From: Clostridiales bacterium
Lineage (GTDB): Bacteria; Bacillota; Clostridia; Lachnospirales; Lachnospiraceae
Direction of reading: 5' to 3'
Assembly: GCA_019423835.1 (NCBI GenBank)
Contig: JAHZAR010000114.1
Location: forward strand, 1-5,087
DNA length: 5,087 nucleotides
Program-made: the position numbers and the translations under genes
The notes under the pieces: generated by a model
Database searches by the model: none
What the model saw: only the letters and a program-made list of their open reading frames with translations
Told to the model about the DNA's origin: nothing
Shown: in pieces, positions 1 to 5,087 of the stretch
How positions within the stretch are numbered: position 1 is the first letter of the stretch
How the letters are laid out: each line of letters opens with the position of its first letter

Positions 1-1842
1 TTCCAGCGTCAGCGGCTCGAAGTACAGCTTGTCAGAGGTATCGTAGTCTGTGGAAACCGTCTCCGGGTTGCAGTTTACGATAATCGTCTCAAATCCCAGC
101 TCCTTGAGGGCTAATGCAGCGTGTACGCAGCAGTAGTCGAACTCAATTCCCTGTCCGATACGGTTGGGGCCGCCTCCGAGAATCATAATCTTCTTATTGT
201 CGCTGCAGGGGCTCTCATCCTTAATATGGTAGCTGGAGTAGTAGTAGGCAGAATCCTCTGTTCCGCTCACGTGAACACCCTCCCAGCCTTCCTCGATTCC
301 GGCCTCTGTTCTGGCGTTTCGGATCTCCTCCTCGGAAACCTCCAGAAGCTCGCTCAGATACTTGTCGGCAAATCCGTCTAACTTGGCCTGGCGCAGCACC
401 TCAACCGGAGGAACCTGTCCCTTATACTTGAGGATTGCCTCCTCCTCCTCCACAAGCTCCTTCATCTGAGCGATAAAGTAGCTCTTGATCTGTGTCAGAT
501 CGTGAAGCTCCTCCACTGTGGCTCCCTTTCTTAAGGCCTCATACATGATGAACTGGCGCTCGCTGGAAATGGTGTGGAGCATGGAGAGCAGCTCCTTCTT
601 CGTCTTTTTCTGGAAGCCTGCATGACCTAAGCCGTAGCGTCCTCTCTCAAGGCTTCGGATGGCCTTCTGAAGGGCCTCCTTGTAGGTCTTTCCGATACTC
701 ATGACCTCACCTACGGCCTTCATCTGAGTGCCTAATTTATCCTGTGAGCCTTTGAATTTTTCAAATGCCCAGCGCGCAAACTTGATGACAATATAATCGC
801 CGGACGGAACGTACTTGTCGAGGGTTCCGTACTTTCCGCATGGAATCTCGTCCAGCGTCATACCTGTAGCTAACATGGCAGATACGAGAGCGATAGGGAA
901 ACCTGTTGCCTTGGATGCAAGAGCGGAGGAACGGGATGTTCTCGGGTTGATCTCGATGACAATGTCACGATCTGTCTTCGGATCATGAGCCCACTGTACG
1001 TTTGTGCCGCCGATTACCTGAATCGCCTCTACAATCTTGTAGGATTTCTCCTGAAGGCGCTTCTGAACTTCCTCAGAGATAGTGAGCATCGGTGCAGAGC
1101 AGAAGGAATCACCTGTATGAACACCTACCGGGTCGATGTTCTCGATGAAGCACACGGTAATCATGTTGTTCTTCGCATCGCGGACAACCTCCAGCTCCAG
1201 CTCCTCCCAGCCGAGGATGGATTCCTCAACCAGAACCTGTCCTACCATACTTGCCTGAAGTCCTCTGGCGCAGACTGTCTTTAACTCCTCCACGTTGTAT
1301 ACAAGGCCGCCGCCCTCGCCGCCCATGGTGTAAGCCGGGCGGAGAACTACCGGGTATCCTAACTTGTCAGCGATTGCCAGAGCCTCCTCAACTGAGTAGG
1401 CAACCTCGCTTCTGGCCATCTCGATTCCCAGGCTGGCCATGGTCTCCTTGAATTCCTCTCTGTCCTCACCGCGCTCGATGGCATCTACCTGAACGCCGAT
1501 TACCTGTACATTATATTTGTCAAGAACACCTGCTGCTGCCAGCTCAGAACACAGGTTCAGTCCGGACTGTCCGCCCAGGTTCGGGAGCAGGGCGTCGGGA
1601 CGCTCCTTCTCAATAATCTGTGTCAGACGGTCTACATTCAGAGGCTCGATATAGGTAACATCAGCAGTTTCCGGATCTGTCATGATGGTAGCCGGGTTGG
1701 AGTTTACCAGCACAATCTCATAGCCGAGCTTTCTAAGAGCTTTACATGCCTGAGTTCCAGAATAGTCGAACTCACATGCCTGTCCGATAATGATTGGACC
1801 GGAGCCAATAATCATTACTTTGTGAATGTCATTTCTTCTCAT
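1..1842 (-). CDS. carB: Carbamoyl phosphate synthase large subunit, N-terminal 614 residues (3' end outside window)
   Basis: CarB makes carbamoyl phosphate from bicarbonate, two ATP and ammonia. The ammonia is normally channelled from the glutaminase subunit CarA, and the product feeds pyrimidine and arginine synthesis in the cytoplasm. The visible part starts MRRNDIHKVMIIGSGPIIIG and covers the carboxyphosphate ATP-grasp half (about residues 1-400), with RPAYTMGGEGGG at 168-179 and the metal/ATP-binding EINPR at 297-301 followed by TSRSSALASKATG. The oligomerisation region follows, and the second synthetase half begins near residue 550 with KKIMILGGGPNRIGQGIEFD. The frame is open to the left edge, ending LYFEPLTLE; family members are about 1,070 residues, so roughly 450 are missing. 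The ATG at 1842 has a GAGAGGG ribosome binding site (1850-1856). carA is not upstream: the next gene is divergent. No frameshift or lost catalytic motif was seen. Identity is secure from extended similarity to the E. coli protein as recalled. Confidence 0.98.
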   Translation of the reverse strand, partial: MRRNDIHKVMIIGSGPIIIGQACEFDYSGTQACKALRKLGYEIVLVNSNPATIMTDPETADVTYIEPLNVDRLTQIIEKERPDALLPNLGGQSGLNLCSELAAAGVLDKYNVQVIGVQVDAIERGEDREEFKETMASLGIEMARSEVAYSVEEALAIADKLGYPVVLRPAYTMGGEGGGLVYNVEELKTVCARGLQASMVGQVLVEESILGWEELELEVVRDAKNNMITVCFIENIDPVGVHTGDSFCSAPMLTISEEVQKRLQEKSYKIVEAIQVIGGTNVQWAHDPKTDRDIVIEINPRTSRSSALASKATGFPIALVSAMLATGMTLDEIPCGKYGTLDKYVPSGDYIVIKFARWAFEKFKGSQDKLGTQMKAVGEVMSIGKTYKEALQKAIRSLERGRYGLGHAGFQKKTKKELLSMLHTISSERQFIMYEALRKGATVEELHDLTQIKSYFIAQMKELVEEEEAILKYKGQVPPVEVLRQAKLDGFADKYLSELLEVSEEEIRNARTEAGIEEGWEGVHVSGTEDSAYYYSSYHIKDESPCSDNKKIMILGGGPNRIGQGIEFDYCCVHAALALKELGFETIIVNCNPETVSTDYDTSDKLYFEPLTLE

Positions 1843-1972
1843 GTTTTTTCCCTCTCATTGTCACCAGTTTACGTTTACTTTCTTCTTGCCTACCGGGCTT
1901 TTAGGCTGCCGCAGACGGCTGTGACTCCCTTTCGCCGCCGCAGCTCCTGAATTCAGGCCCTAGTAAACCATT
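1843..1972 (-). promoter_or_regulatory. Structured 5' leader of carB, candidate cis-regulatory RNA of unrecognised class
   Basis: This is the stretch between the predicted carB transcription start and its ATG, about 130 nt. Read as minus-strand RNA it can form an outer helix GUUUACU (1968-1962) with AGUAAAC (1879-1873), seven perfect pairs closing about 82 nt. Inside are a CCUG-AAUU-CAGG hairpin (1958-1947), a helix GCUGC (1944-1940) with GCAGC (1909-1905) enclosing a CGGC/GCCG pair, and a hairpin GCCUA (1906-1902) with UAGGC (1892-1888). The last hairpin's 9-nt loop carries GCCC (1898-1895), complementary to GGGC (1960-1957), so a pseudoknot is possible. The last two helices share bases and would compete. 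No intrinsic terminator is visible before the GAGAGGG ribosome binding site. I do not recognise a PyrR binding loop, T-box or other known class. The pairing is seen in the sequence; the regulatory role is inferred. Confidence 0.5.
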
Positions 1973-1978
1973 ATCAGC

Positions 1979-2007
1979 ATTATAATGTAAAATGCAGGCA
2001 ATGTAAA
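1979..2007 (-). promoter_or_regulatory. carB promoter, sigma-A type
   Basis: On the minus strand, TTTACA (2007-2002, five of six matches to the -35 consensus) and a perfect TATAAT (1984-1979) are separated by exactly 17 bp. Transcription would start near 1972, just before the outer helix of the leader. Because this promoter sits directly in front of carB, the gene should begin its own transcript. Confidence 0.8.
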
Positions 2008-2047
2008 TAAAAAATTTGCGTTTTGATGTAGAATTTTGTCTTACATT
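1984..2047. repeat. Three TTACATT words across the divergent carB/DUF3842 promoters
   Basis: AATGTAAA occurs at 1984-1991 and 2000-2007, in the same orientation and 16 bp apart. The inverted word TTACATT occurs at 2041-2047. The copies overlap the carB -10/spacer, the carB -35 and the -35 region of the opposite promoter respectively. The arrangement could be an operator for a regulator acting on both genes. The local DNA is AT-rich, so chance recurrence is also possible. Confidence 0.3.
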
Positions 2048-2069
2048 TTTTCAGTTTTTGTGCTATACT
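2040..2069 (+). promoter_or_regulatory. Promoter of the DUF3842 gene, extended -10
   Basis: TATACT at 2064-2069 is preceded by TGC, giving an extended -10 element. CTTACA at 2040-2045 is a four-of-six match to the -35 consensus at 18 bp spacing. The start of transcription would be near 2076, leaving a leader of about 50 nt. The -35 elements of this promoter and the carB promoter lie back to back with 32 AT-rich bp between them. Confidence 0.6.
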
Positions 2070-2112
2070 GACAAGGATATAGTGGGATAGTATTTCCGGC
2101 TGACTGCTTTTA

Positions 2113-2118
2113 AGGGGG
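2113..2118 (+). promoter_or_regulatory. Ribosome binding site deciding the DUF3842 start
   Basis: AGGGGG ends 7 nt before the ATG at 2126 but only 1 nt before the in-frame ATG at 2120. The downstream ATG is therefore the probable start, and the protein begins MKQPKVVVIDGQGG rather than MHMKQPK. Confidence 0.75.
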
Positions 2119-2125
2119 AATGCAC

Positions 2126-2569
2126 ATGAAACAGCCAAAGGTAGTGGTCATCGACGGCCAGGGCGGCCGGATGGGAAGAGGTATTGTGGAACAGTTAAAG
2201 AAACGCTTTCCCTCCCTTCCTCTGACTGCCATCGGGACAAACAGCATTGCCACCGCTGCCATGTTAAAGGCCGGAGCCGACCAGGGCGCTACCGGCGAAA
2301 ATCCCGTCGTGGTAAACAGCAGAAACGCGGATCTGATTATCGGGCCAATCGGTATCGCCATTGCAGACTCCCTTTTAGGCGAAGTAACAGAAGCCATGGC
2401 GGCAGCTGTGGGAAAGAGCCCGGCCTGTAAAATCTTCATCCCGGTAAGCCACCGGTGCAGCCATACCATAGTCGGCTGCGGAGAGCTTCCTCTCTCCGAA
2501 TACATCCGCCTGGTCTGTGAACAGGTGGACGTGATCCTGAGGGAGCGGGAGGAGAACCCTTCCCTCTGA
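2126..2569 (+). CDS. DUF3842 family protein, function unknown
   Basis: A 147-residue protein that I recognise as DUF3842, a conserved Firmicutes family with no established function. It opens with a beta strand and glycine-rich turn, VVVIDGQGGRMGRG (residues 6-19), which resembles the phosphate-binding start of a Rossmann fold. The conserved blocks GTNSIATAAMLKAGAD (37-52), ATGEN (55-59) and NSRNADLIIGPIGIAIADSL (64-83) follow, then an IPVSHRCSHTIVG segment (105-117) and a short helical tail. There is no signal peptide. The hydrophobic 70-80 stretch is too short and glycine-rich to call a membrane segment, so the protein is probably cytosolic. Length fits the family. It is divergent from carB and shares its promoter region. 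A hairpin 45 bp downstream may end the transcript. Binding of a nucleotide or dinucleotide is a guess from the glycine motif only; the family call is confident from memory. Confidence 0.92.
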   Translation: MKQPKVVVIDGQGGRMGRGIVEQLKKRFPSLPLTAIGTNSIATAAMLKAGADQGATGENPVVVNSRNADLIIGPIGIAIADSLLGEVTEAMAAAVGKSPACKIFIPVSHRCSHTIVGCGELPLSEYIRLVCEQVDVILREREENPSL

Positions 2570-2613
2570 GCCGTCCAGATCAGCCGCATTGTTAATTCAG
2601 TTAATATAAAATC

Positions 2614-2656
2614 AGCGGACAGTTTTCCTCTCCCCCGGAGAAAAAATCTGTCCGCT
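2614..2656 (+). terminator. Terminator-like hairpin after the DUF3842 gene
   Basis: AGCGGACAG (2614-2622) pairs perfectly with CTGTCCGCT (2648-2656). TTTT (2623-2626) can extend the stem against AAAA (2643-2646) across a bulged T, and TCTCC (2629-2633) pairs with GGAGA (2637-2641) around a CCC triloop. The stem is strong, but the bases after it read TTGCTG, a poor U-tract, so termination may be partial. The opposite side carries GATTTTAT, so activity on the minus strand is also possible. Confidence 0.6.
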
Positions 2657-2714
2657 TTGCTGTATCGGCATCCGTTCTGACTCTGTCTGACTGATGTCAT
2701 GCCAAATGTTTTTT

Positions 2715-2723
2715 AGAAAGGAG
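2715..2723 (+). promoter_or_regulatory. Ribosome binding site of the acetyltransferase gene
   Basis: AGAAAGGAG ends 8 nt before the ATG at 2732 and supports that start. I found no convincing promoter in 2570-2714, so the gene may depend on read-through of the hairpin at 2614-2656. Confidence 0.75.
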
Positions 2724-2731
2724 CCCATCTG

Positions 2732-3226
2732 ATGGATAGACGGAAACCTGCGGGAAATTCCCGCAAACTCAGAAAAATATCCGGCTGCCCGGAACTGATC
2801 CCTGAGGCCGCCGACTGGTTTCACTCGAAATGGGACGTTCCGGCAGAGGAATATGCCAAAAGCATGGAAAAATGTCTGGACCCGTCGTCCGCCATTCCCC
2901 AGTGGTACGTCATCACAGAGGAGAATCGCATCATTGCCGGCGCCGGCATCATAGAGAATGATTTTCACAGCCGAAAGGACCTGACGCCAAATCTCTGTGC
3001 CCTGTACGTGGAGGAGCCCTTCCGGTGCCAGGGAATCGCCGGCCTCCTTCTCTCCTCTATCTGCCGGGACATGCTGCAGAAAGGGGTAGATACTCTCTAC
3101 CTCATCACAGACCATACCTCTTTTTACGAACGCTATGGCTGGCAGTTTCTGTGTACCGTACAGACCGAGGAACCGGACGGAACCTCCTCTCCCATCCGAA
3201 TGTACATCCACAAAACCTCTCTGTAG
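2732..3226 (+). CDS. GNAT family N-acetyltransferase
   Basis: A 164-residue protein of the GCN5-related acetyltransferase fold, which transfers acetyl from acetyl-CoA to an amine. The pattern fits: a substrate-side region with WFHSKW (29-34), then strands around WYVITEENRIIAGAGIIEN (58-76). LCALYVEEPFRCQGIAGLLL (88-107) follows; its RCQGIA (98-103) matches the R/Q-x-x-G-x-G/A pyrophosphate loop that binds acetyl-CoA. The C-terminal FYERYGW (131-137) is the usual motif B ending. Length is normal for a single-domain GNAT. The substrate cannot be told from sequence; a small molecule, a protein N-terminus or an antibiotic are all possible, and nothing nearby narrows it. It lies on the same strand as the DUF3842 gene, separated by 162 bp and a hairpin, and converges on ribF. 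The first 12 residues (basic, MDRRKPAGNSRK) may be a lineage-specific extension before the conserved LRKI strand. Confidence 0.9.
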   Translation: MDRRKPAGNSRKLRKISGCPELIPEAADWFHSKWDVPAEEYAKSMEKCLDPSSAIPQWYVITEENRIIAGAGIIENDFHSRKDLTPNLCALYVEEPFRCQGIAGLLLSSICRDMLQKGVDTLYLITDHTSFYERYGWQFLCTVQTEEPDGTSSPIRMYIHKTSL

Positions 3227-3281
3227 ACGCTCCCTCTCTTCCAGAAAAATCGAATGCAGGCTCTCAGCTCCTTCTCTTCCA

Positions 3282-3339
3282 GGGAACGGGTGTAAGTTTC
3301 CGGTGACTTCGCTGGAACCGGAAACTTACACCCGTTCCC
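3282..3339. repeat. Perfect 22-bp inverted repeat at the ribF 3' end
   Basis: The 22 bases at 3282-3303 (beginning GGGAACGGGTGTAAG) are the exact reverse complement of 3318-3339, with a 14-nt loop TGACTTCGCTGGAA between them. The right arm includes the ribF stop codon (3326-3328) and its last coding bases. No T-tract follows the stem on either strand, so it is not a standard intrinsic terminator. It lies between convergent genes and may end or protect both transcripts by structure alone. Within the loop, CTGGAA also complements TTCCAG just left of the left arm. Confidence 0.85.
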
Positions 3340-4258
3340 GTCTCTCATGCCATCTTCTGCCCTCTTCCTTATCGCTCAGGACCTGTCGTTTCAGCTCCTC
3401 CATCGATTCAAACTTCCGCTCCGGCCGCAGAAATGACAGCAGTTTCACTTCGATATTCTTCCCGTAGATATCCTTTTTCCAGTCATAGATATACGTTTCA
3501 ACCCCCGCCGGATGCTCCCCCCTGATCGTGGGCTTTCGTCCGATATTGGTGATTCCGGGGTAGGTCTTTCCGTCTATCACCACCTCCGAGTAATAGACGC
3601 CGAAGGCCGGGAGGTGCTTCTGGGACGGCGGCAGAAGATTGACCGTGGGAAATCCCATACCGGTTCCCAGATGCTTTCCATGTACCACCCGCCCCTGCAC
3701 GCTGTAGGTATAGCCCAGAAGTTCATTGGCCTTCTCGATCCGCCCGGCTGCCAGCTCCTCTCTGATGTAGGTGCTGCTGATCTCCCGGCTGCCGTCCATA
3801 GCCTTCTCCACGACCGTCAGCTCATATCCCAGCTCCTTGGCATGAGCCTTTAAAAACTCCACGTCTCCGCTTCTCCTGCAGCCAAAGTGGAAATCTGTTC
3901 CGGCCACTATAGCCTTCGCATTCATCTGCTGTATCAGAACCTTTCTCACAAAGTCCTCCGGCGTCATGGATGCCACCTCGTCATTGAAAGGGTATTCCAC
4001 CAGATAATCCACGCCTGCTGCCCTCAGATTTTCACACCTCTCCTCATTGGTGGTGATCATAGTCTGGAGTTTTTTCCGAATCAGGGTTCCCGGTGTTGTC
4101 TCAAAGGTAAATACCGCTGTCCTGTATCCCTTCCCGCGGAATCTGAACAGCTCCTTGAGGAGCTTTTTATGGCCCCGGTGAAGGCCGTCAAATTTTCCCA
4201 GTGTCACCGCCGTCGGCTCCCCGATTTGAAATTCTCTGGTTCCTCTGATGTACTCCAT
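3326..4258 (-). CDS. ribF: Bifunctional riboflavin kinase / FAD synthetase
   Basis: RibF phosphorylates riboflavin to FMN and then adenylates FMN to FAD in the cytoplasm. The N-terminal FAD synthetase domain shows the nucleotidyltransferase motif LGKFDGLHRGHKKLL (20-34), GTDFHFGCRRSGD (120-132) and ISSTYIREEL (160-169). The C-terminal riboflavin kinase domain shows GRVVHGKHLGTGMGFPTVNL (189-208), in which PTVN is a variant of the usual PTAN motif, then FGVYYSEV, NIGRKPT (238-244) and VETYIYDW (253-260), where E254 is the expected catalytic glutamate. The ATG at 4258 is chosen because GGAGGAG (4272-4266) sits 7 nt upstream and the protein then starts MEYIRGTREF, the normal family start. A start at 4297 would add 13 residues inside truB and lacks such a site. 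The product is 310 residues, the usual length. Only 2 nt separate it from the truB stop, implying co-transcription. Its stop codon lies in the inverted repeat. Confidence 0.97.
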   Translation of the reverse strand: MEYIRGTREFQIGEPTAVTLGKFDGLHRGHKKLLKELFRFRGKGYRTAVFTFETTPGTLIRKKLQTMITTNEERCENLRAAGVDYLVEYPFNDEVASMTPEDFVRKVLIQQMNAKAIVAGTDFHFGCRRSGDVEFLKAHAKELGYELTVVEKAMDGSREISSTYIREELAAGRIEKANELLGYTYSVQGRVVHGKHLGTGMGFPTVNLLPPSQKHLPAFGVYYSEVVIDGKTYPGITNIGRKPTIRGEHPAGVETYIYDWKKDIYGKNIEVKLLSFLRPERKFESMEELKRQVLSDKEEGRRWHERRERV

Positions 4259-4260
4259 GT

Positions 4261-5087
4261 CTATTCTCCTCCCAGAAAAATCTTTTTTGGCTTCCACCGC
4301 TTCTCCCCGGCCCGATACTCATAAACACCGATAAAACGATGCCTGCTGTCATAGACACGGCAGAGACTGCCGTCCCCTGTGTCTGAGCCTGTCAAGCCCT
4401 TTCCCGCCTGAGCCTCTGTAAAGAAGTTTCCGTTAGCCAGCAGGCGGTCAAGTGTCCCGTTTTCGGAGACAAGCTCAGGGAGATCGGAAAACATCTGATC
4501 CACCGGGATGACAGCCTCCTCTATTCTTCCTTCCTTTACAAGAGCCTCAACCTCAGAGAGCTTCAGGCTGTCCTTCAGCAGAAACCGATCCACCTGAGTT
4601 CTCAGAAGATACTCCATGCAGCCGCCGCAGCCCAGCCTTTCCCCTATGTCATGGCAGAGGGTGCGGATGTAGGTTCCCTTGGAACAGTGAACCGTCATAG
4701 TCACTCTCGGAAGCTGGATCCGGTCAATGGTCAGGCTGAAAATTTCCACCGGCCGTGCCCTGCGCTCAATCTCCTTCCCCTCTCTGGCGAGCTCGTAGAG
4801 CTTTTTTCCATTTACCTTGAGGGCGGAATACATAGGCGGGATCTGACTGTAGGGTCCCACAAACCCTTCCGCAATCCTTCTGATTTCCTCCTCGTCCAGC
4901 GTCTCTGCCCCCCTGCGGTTTTCCTTCAGGATGGTTCCCGTGGTATCCTGAGTATCCGTGACAGCGCCCAGAAGCATCACCGTCCGGTATGTCTTGCTCC
5001 GGTCCGTCAGCATGTCACACAGCCTGGTTCCCCGTCCCAGGCAGACTGGAAGAACTCCCTCCGCCGCCGGGTCCAGAGTCCCTGTAT
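4261..5087 (-). CDS. truB: tRNA pseudouridine(55) synthase, N-terminus outside window
   Basis: TruB converts uridine 55 in the T-loop of tRNAs to pseudouridine. The frame continues past the internal ATG at 5013 to the right edge, where it reads TGTLDPAAEGVLPVCLGRG; the aspartate of GTLDP (codon 5073-5071) is the family's catalytic residue. It is followed by KTYRTVMLLG, then PPMYSALKVNGKKLYELAREG and CSKGTYIRTLCHDIGERLG, all standard motifs, and a C-terminal PUA-like region with FIGVYEYRAGEKRWKPKKIF. There are 274 complete residues visible; family members are about 300, so only roughly the first 30-40 are missing. The last codons contain the ribF ribosome binding site, so the two genes are probably translationally coupled. 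This pair usually follows nusA, infB and rbfA in Firmicutes, which would lie to the right of the window. Confidence 0.97.
   Translation of the reverse strand, partial: TGTLDPAAEGVLPVCLGRGTRLCDMLTDRSKTYRTVMLLGAVTDTQDTTGTILKENRRGAETLDEEEIRRIAEGFVGPYSQIPPMYSALKVNGKKLYELAREGKEIERRARPVEIFSLTIDRIQLPRVTMTVHCSKGTYIRTLCHDIGERLGCGGCMEYLLRTQVDRFLLKDSLKLSEVEALVKEGRIEEAVIPVDQMFSDLPELVSENGTLDRLLANGNFFTEAQAGKGLTGSDTGDGSLCRVYDSRHRFIGVYEYRAGEKRWKPKKIFLGGE
4266..4272 (-). promoter_or_regulatory. ribF ribosome binding site inside the truB 3' end
   Basis: GGAGGAG on the minus strand overlaps the Gly-Gly-Glu codons that end truB and lies 7 nt before the ribF ATG at 4258. It fixes the ribF start, and ribosomes finishing truB would be placed next to the ribF start. 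Confidence 0.85.

Noticed and set aside
121..381. Plus-strand open frame of 86 codons near the left edge
   Set aside because: It is antisense to the conserved CarB segment containing the second synthetase half start, and has no supporting start signal.
985..1451. Plus-strand open frames of 99 and 66 codons inside carB
   Set aside because: They lie antisense to a clearly conserved carB frame, have no ribosome binding site and their products resemble no family I know.
1873..1968. Guanidine-I (ykkC) riboswitch
   Set aside because: Words such as ACUAGGG and AAAAGCCCGG recall that class as I remember it, but the characteristic central block ACUGGUCCGAGAG is absent, and carB is not an expected target. 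A covariance-model search would settle it.
2110..3211. Two minus-strand open frames of 196 and 199 codons opposite the DUF3842 and acetyltransferase genes
   Set aside because: They mirror two genes with recognisable protein families and good ribosome binding sites, and their own sequences are low in plausible motifs. The first also runs through the hairpin at 2614-2656.
3025..3467. Plus and minus small frames around the convergent gap
   Set aside because: They overlap the acetyltransferase or ribF out of frame, or span the inverted repeat. No start signals or family resemblance were seen.
4295..4297. ATG at 4297 as the ribF start
   Set aside because: It would overlap truB by 37 bases and lacks a good ribosome binding site. 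The ATG at 4258 has a perfectly placed GGAGGAG and gives the normal family N-terminus.
3512..4324. Plus-strand frames of 113 and 145 codons opposite ribF
   Set aside because: Antisense shadows of a gene with intact RibF motifs on the minus strand.
5011..5013. ATG at 5013 as the truB start
   Set aside because: The frame remains open upstream and encodes the catalytic GTLDP segment, so this methionine is internal.

Overview
The window looks like a stretch of a Firmicutes chromosome, most likely from a clostridial gut lineage such as Lachnospiraceae. This placement is inferred from moderate G+C, strong AGGAGG-type ribosome binding sites, the style of the CarB, RibF and TruB proteins, and the presence of a DUF3842 protein. 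No mobile element, CRISPR array, tRNA or rRNA is visible.

Layout from left to right: (1) positions 1-1842, minus strand: the first 614 codons of carB, the large subunit of carbamoyl phosphate synthase, running off the left edge. (2) 1843-2125: a divergent control region. It holds a near-consensus promoter for carB, a leader of about 130 nt with clear base-pairing potential, an extended -10 promoter for the opposite gene, and three copies of a TTACATT word across both promoters. (3) 2126-2569, plus strand: a DUF3842 protein of unknown function. (4) 2614-2656: a terminator-like hairpin with a poor U-tract. (5) 2732-3226, plus strand: a GNAT-family acetyltransferase. (6) 3227-3325: a short convergent gap with a perfect 22-bp inverted repeat whose right arm runs into the end of ribF. 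(7) 3326-4258, minus strand: ribF. (8) 4261-5087, minus strand: truB, missing its N-terminus at the right edge.

truB and ribF form a tightly packed pair with 2 nt between stop and start. This is the usual tail of the nusA-infB-rbfA-truB-ribF translation/RNA-processing cluster, and ribF appears to be its last gene because the next gene is convergent. carB starts its own transcript, and no carA lies upstream, so the small subunit must be encoded elsewhere or downstream of carB.

Most of the window is ordinary housekeeping DNA. The parts that merit follow-up are the carB leader RNA, the TTACATT words in the divergent promoter, the unexplained DUF3842 family, and the long perfect inverted repeat at the end of ribF. 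I found no convincing evidence of a new multi-gene system.
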